Of a DNA stretch of 7,495 bases, positions 5,861 through 7,495 are shown piece by piece; the stretch's first letter is position 1; every line of letters starts with the position of its first letter. The stretch covers positions 1 to 7,495 of the forward strand of contig CANRHA010000082.1 of assembly GCA_947630315.1 (NCBI GenBank), written 5' to 3'. The translations under genes were made by a program, and so were the position numbers. Source of the stretch: an uncultured Clostridia bacterium (GTDB lineage: Bacteria > Bacillota > Clostridia > Oscillospirales > Ruminococcaceae). The notes under the pieces are model-generated. The model saw only the letters and a list, made by a program, of their open reading frames with translations, searched no databases and was not told the origin of the DNA.

Positions 5861-6556
5861 TCAGAAAATCGCCCTGAAAAGCGGGGTTATCCATGAAAAT
5901 AGGAACAAAAGGAATGTATATATCTTGTTTATGAGCCAGGAGAGAGGCGTTGTGAACGCTCCGGCTATTACGAGTATGAACAGGCCGATGCGGATATAGT
6001 AGCTGTTTTTATAGATCCAAGCGTTCGCCTTAGGCGGCAGGAAGTAGCTGAGAATGCGCGAGCCGTCAAGGGGTTCTATCGGGATAAGGTTGAAAAGCGC
6101 CAGCGAAAGGTTCACGACCGTGAAATACTGAAGCGCCAGAAAGACATACATCAGCACATTAAAAACATTGACCGGGATAGCGAAGGTGCTTACTACCGCG
6201 TAGAGGACCGAGTAGATAAAAACGGCTATAATCGCGCAGAGAAGGTTGGATAAAGGCCCTGCGGCGGCGGTTATCGCGGTATCGCGGCGGTAGTTTTTGA
6301 AGTTTCTGGGATTTATAGGCACCGGCTTTGCCCAGCCGAACCCGCAGAGTATCAACAGCGCCGCGCCTATCGGGTCGACGTGTGAAAGCGGGTTGAGGGT
6401 GAGCCGCCCCGAGATCATGGCGGTGTTATCGCCAAGCTTTTTTGCGGCGTAGGCGTGCGCAAGCTCATGTATAGGGAGAATAAGAAACACGATAGCAAGC
6501 CGCACGGCAAGCATGATTAAAAGGTCAAGCCCCTTTAAGCTGAACAGCGTTGACAT
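5861..6556 (-). CDS. Site-2 protease family (M50) membrane zinc metalloprotease
   Basis: This is an intramembrane metalloprotease; related enzymes cut membrane-bound regulators, but the substrate here is unknown. The 231-residue product has the zinc motif His30-Glu-Leu-Ala-His34 in its first membrane helix and the companion segments NPLSHVDPIG (55-64), GWAKPVPINP (74-83) and AAAGPLSNLL (97-106). The third zinc ligand region reads NLIPIEPLDG (156-165), with Asp164. Five or six hydrophobic helices are present, and there is no PDZ domain, which matches the short YwhC-like class. AAAGGAG lies 8 nt before the ATG. It is the first gene of the operon, behind the promoter at 6602-6630, and scpA follows after 7 bp. 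A short M50 protease before scpAB is a recurrent arrangement in Clostridia, but no functional link is established. Confidence 0.92.
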   Translation of the reverse strand: MSTLFSLKGLDLLIMLAVRLAIVFLILPIHELAHAYAAKKLGDNTAMISGRLTLNPLSHVDPIGAALLILCGFGWAKPVPINPRNFKNYRRDTAITAAAGPLSNLLCAIIAVFIYSVLYAVVSTFAIPVNVFNVLMYVFLALQYFTVVNLSLALFNLIPIEPLDGSRILSYFLPPKANAWIYKNSYYIRIGLFILVIAGAFTTPLSWLINKIYTFLLFLFSWITPLFRAIF

Positions 6557-6570
6557 ATAAAAAGCTCCTT

Positions 6571-6595
6571 TAAAATATACTTCGGTAAAATATAC
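6571..6595 (-). repeat. Perfect 10-bp direct repeat at the operon transcription start
   Basis: The plus strand reads TAAAATATAC at 6571-6580 and again at 6586-6595, separated by TTCGG. On the transcribed strand this is GTATATTTTA twice, covering roughly +1 to +25 of the predicted operon mRNA and lying before the ribosome site. It could be an operator or an RNA-level site; no family is recognised. Confidence 0.55.
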
Positions 6596-6601
6596 ACTTT
6601 T

Positions 6602-6630
6602 ATAATACTATATTTTTATGAAAATAGCAA
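6602..6630 (-). promoter_or_regulatory. Sigma-A-type promoter of the M50-scpAB operon
   Basis: Minus strand: TTGCTA at 6630-6625 (4 of 6), a 17-bp spacer, and TATTAT at 6607-6602 (5 of 6). The start would be near 6595, giving a leader of about 40 nt to the ATG at 6556. A-rich tracts (6634-6665) lie directly upstream and could act as an UP-type element. Confidence 0.7.
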
Positions 6631-6679
6631 GAGATTAAAAAAAGAAATGAAAAAAATAAAAACTTTTTTCAGAAAACAC

Positions 6680-6708
6680 TTGCATTTCATGAAAATATTT
6701 GATAAGAT
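6680..6708 (+). promoter_or_regulatory. Sigma-A-type extended -10 promoter of rpmB
   Basis: TTGCAT at 6680-6685, a 17-bp spacer and TAAGAT at 6703-6708. The TGA directly before the -10 box forms an extended -10 element (TG plus one base), which may offset the weak -35 match. The start would be near 6715, about 38 nt before the ATG. It is divergent from the operon promoter, sharing a 49-bp A/T-rich spacer. Confidence 0.62.
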
Positions 6709-6734
6709 ATACCTTGTGATTCCATGAACATTCT

Positions 6735-6744
6735 AAAAGGAGGT
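6735..6744 (+). promoter_or_regulatory. Consensus Shine-Dalgarno site of rpmB
   Basis: AAAAGGAGGT contains the full complement of the 16S rRNA tail and ends 8 nt before the ATG at 6753. It is the strongest ribosome site in the window, fitting a highly expressed ribosomal protein gene. Confidence 0.85.
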
Positions 6745-6752
6745 GCAGCCCC

Positions 6753-6938
6753 ATGGCTAAATGCGAAGTTTGCGGAAAGGGCGTAACTTTCGGAATTAAG
6801 GTATCTCACTCCCACAGGAGAACCAATAGAACCTGGAAGCCGAACGTAAAAAGAGTAAAGGTTATCAAGAACGGTACCCCCTGCCACGTTTACGTCTGCT
6901 CGAGATGCCTCAGATCCGGTAAGGTCACAAGAGCATAA
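6753..6938 (+). CDS. rpmB: 50S ribosomal protein L28 (bL28), zinc-binding form
   Basis: This is a structural protein of the large ribosomal subunit, 61 residues long, the normal length. It has the typical L28 features: the start MAKCEVCGKG, the basic segment SHSHRRTNRTWKPNVKRVKV (18-37) and the end CSRCLRSGKVTRA. Cysteine pairs at 4/7 and 49/52 form the four-ligand zinc ribbon of the metal-binding (C+) variant, as opposed to cysteine-free forms. It is the only complete plus-strand gene in the window, with its own promoter, a consensus ribosome site and a terminator, so it is probably monocistronic. No leader structure for feedback control is evident. Confidence 0.97.
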   Translation: MAKCEVCGKGVTFGIKVSHSHRRTNRTWKPNVKRVKVIKNGTPCHVYVCSRCLRSGKVTRA

Positions 6939-6960
6939 TGCCCTTAAAGATGCAATAAAG

Positions 6961-6990
6961 AAAGCCCCGTGTCAGGGCTTTTTTTATTTT
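6961..6990 (+). terminator. Intrinsic terminator of rpmB, possibly bidirectional
   Basis: AAAGCCC (6961-6967) pairs with GGGCTTT (6975-6981) around a 7-nt loop, and a run of T follows (6979-6985, then ATTTT). It starts 22 nt after the rpmB stop. On the minus strand the same stem is followed by CTTTATT, a weaker U-tract, and could also end transcription from the converging gene at 7003. Confidence 0.85.
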
Positions 6991-7002
6991 CCGGATAATT
7001 TC

Positions 7003-7495
7003 TCAGAACATCTTTGCGTTTTCAAAGTATACCGTCTTTGTGAACGGGTCGAGGGCAAGCCCCTCGGCGTCTTCGTTATACTTTAATACCGTAGGAAGAT
7101 ACCACAGCGGGATAAAGCGGTATTCCGAAAGTACCGCCGTTTCGGCCTCGGAACATGCGTAATTAAGGGCGGACAGCGATTCATACCCGTCCTTTGATCT
7201 CATAAGCTCCGCGGCCTCGCTTACGCTGAACCCGAAGGTCTTATCTGCGCCGAACGGGCTTATATAGTCATACAGCGAGGCGGTATTTGAGCCTATGAAG
7301 GCTAAAGCTATATCGTAATCGCCCGATTTTATTCGGCTGTTGTAGTCGCGGTCGTTCACAAGCTCAATGGCGAAGTGTATCTTCATGGCGTCGTACCAGC
7401 ATTCCGTGAGGGTATCGAGCATCTCGGAGTATTCAAAGCTCTCGGGAACCATCAGGGTCATGCCGATAAACTCGGATTTTTTTCTATCGTCGAGC
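7003..7495 (-). CDS. Extracellular solute-binding protein family 5 (peptide-type ABC transporter), C-terminal part
   Basis: The frame is open from the right edge to the TGA at 7003, giving 163 visible residues; the N-terminus with any lipoprotein signal lies outside, so an ATG at 7461 is probably internal. The visible part matches the end of OppA/DppA-like binding proteins. There is a helix-rich stretch with WYDAMKIHFAIELVNDRDYN and then the hallmark SGDYDIALAFIGSNTASLYDYISPF, a variant of the gDyDla...w.....p..fl..f pattern. It ends with AVLSEYRFIPLWYLPTVLKYNEDAEG and a final strand before the stop. Such proteins usually have 500-600 residues and deliver peptides or other ligands to an ABC importer, but ligand identity cannot be judged. 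The gene converges on rpmB, with a terminator between them. Confidence 0.75.
   Translation of the reverse strand, partial: LDDRKKSEFIGMTLMVPESFEYSEMLDTLTECWYDAMKIHFAIELVNDRDYNSRIKSGDYDIALAFIGSNTASLYDYISPFGADKTFGFSVSEAAELMRSKDGYESLSALNYACSEAETAVLSEYRFIPLWYLPTVLKYNEDAEGLALDPFTKTVYFENAKMF

Noticed and set aside
6687..6887. 66-codon frame antisense to rpmB
   Set aside because: It lies opposite a certain ribosomal protein gene and its promoter, without ribosome site or recognisable domain.
1..7495. CRISPR array, insertion sequence, phage or defence system, tRNA or rRNA gene
   Set aside because: No regularly spaced repeats, transposase-like proteins, terminal inverted repeats or tRNA-like cloverleaf were seen on either strand; the gene set is housekeeping and syntenic.

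Overview
The window looks like a chromosomal core-gene region of a Firmicute of class Clostridia, probably a gut-type Oscillospirales/Ruminococcaceae relative. The evidence is the conserved gene order (site-2 protease, scpA, scpB, DUF2953 protein, ytfJ, D,D-carboxypeptidase, rluB), purine-rich Shine-Dalgarno sites before almost every gene, a four-cysteine L28 protein, and dense coding with roughly balanced base composition but AT-rich promoter gaps. No mobile element, CRISPR array, tRNA or rRNA gene was seen. The taxonomic call is inference from synteny and protein style, not from a marker search.

Layout from left to right. Positions 1-417 (minus) hold the N-terminal part of a TVP38/TMEM64-type membrane protein that runs off the left edge. 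Positions 426-953 (minus) hold an unrecognised multi-pass membrane protein with a TTG start; these two genes form a unit with its own strong sigma-A-type promoter (980-1008). Positions 1044-6556 hold one compact eight-gene minus-strand operon, transcribed in the order M50 protease, scpA, scpB, DUF2953 protein, ytfJ, dacB-like carboxypeptidase, rluB and a small unrecognised gene with a CxxC tail. Gene junctions range from a 32-bp overlap to a 64-bp gap. A promoter (6602-6630) drives this operon, and back to back with it a second promoter (6680-6708) drives the single plus-strand gene rpmB (6753-6938). rpmB ends at an intrinsic terminator (6961-6990). Beyond it, converging from the right, is the C-terminal end of an extracellular solute-binding protein (7003-7495).

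The operon mixes chromosome segregation (ScpA/ScpB, partners of SMC), envelope or sporulation functions (M50 protease, YtfJ, the D,D-carboxypeptidase, the DUF2953 membrane protein) and ribosome maturation (RluB). This is a long-conserved neighbourhood rather than a new system.

The most interesting unexplained signals are non-coding: (i) a 13-bp hairpin that would bury the ribosome binding site of the D,D-carboxypeptidase gene, with weak promoter-like boxes placed so that an internal transcript would escape it; (ii) an 11-bp-period direct repeat just upstream of the promoter of the membrane-protein unit, resembling an OmpR/PhoB-type response-regulator site; and (iii) a perfect 10-bp direct repeat at the predicted start of the main operon transcript. 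I see no convincing sign of a previously undescribed multi-gene system in this window.
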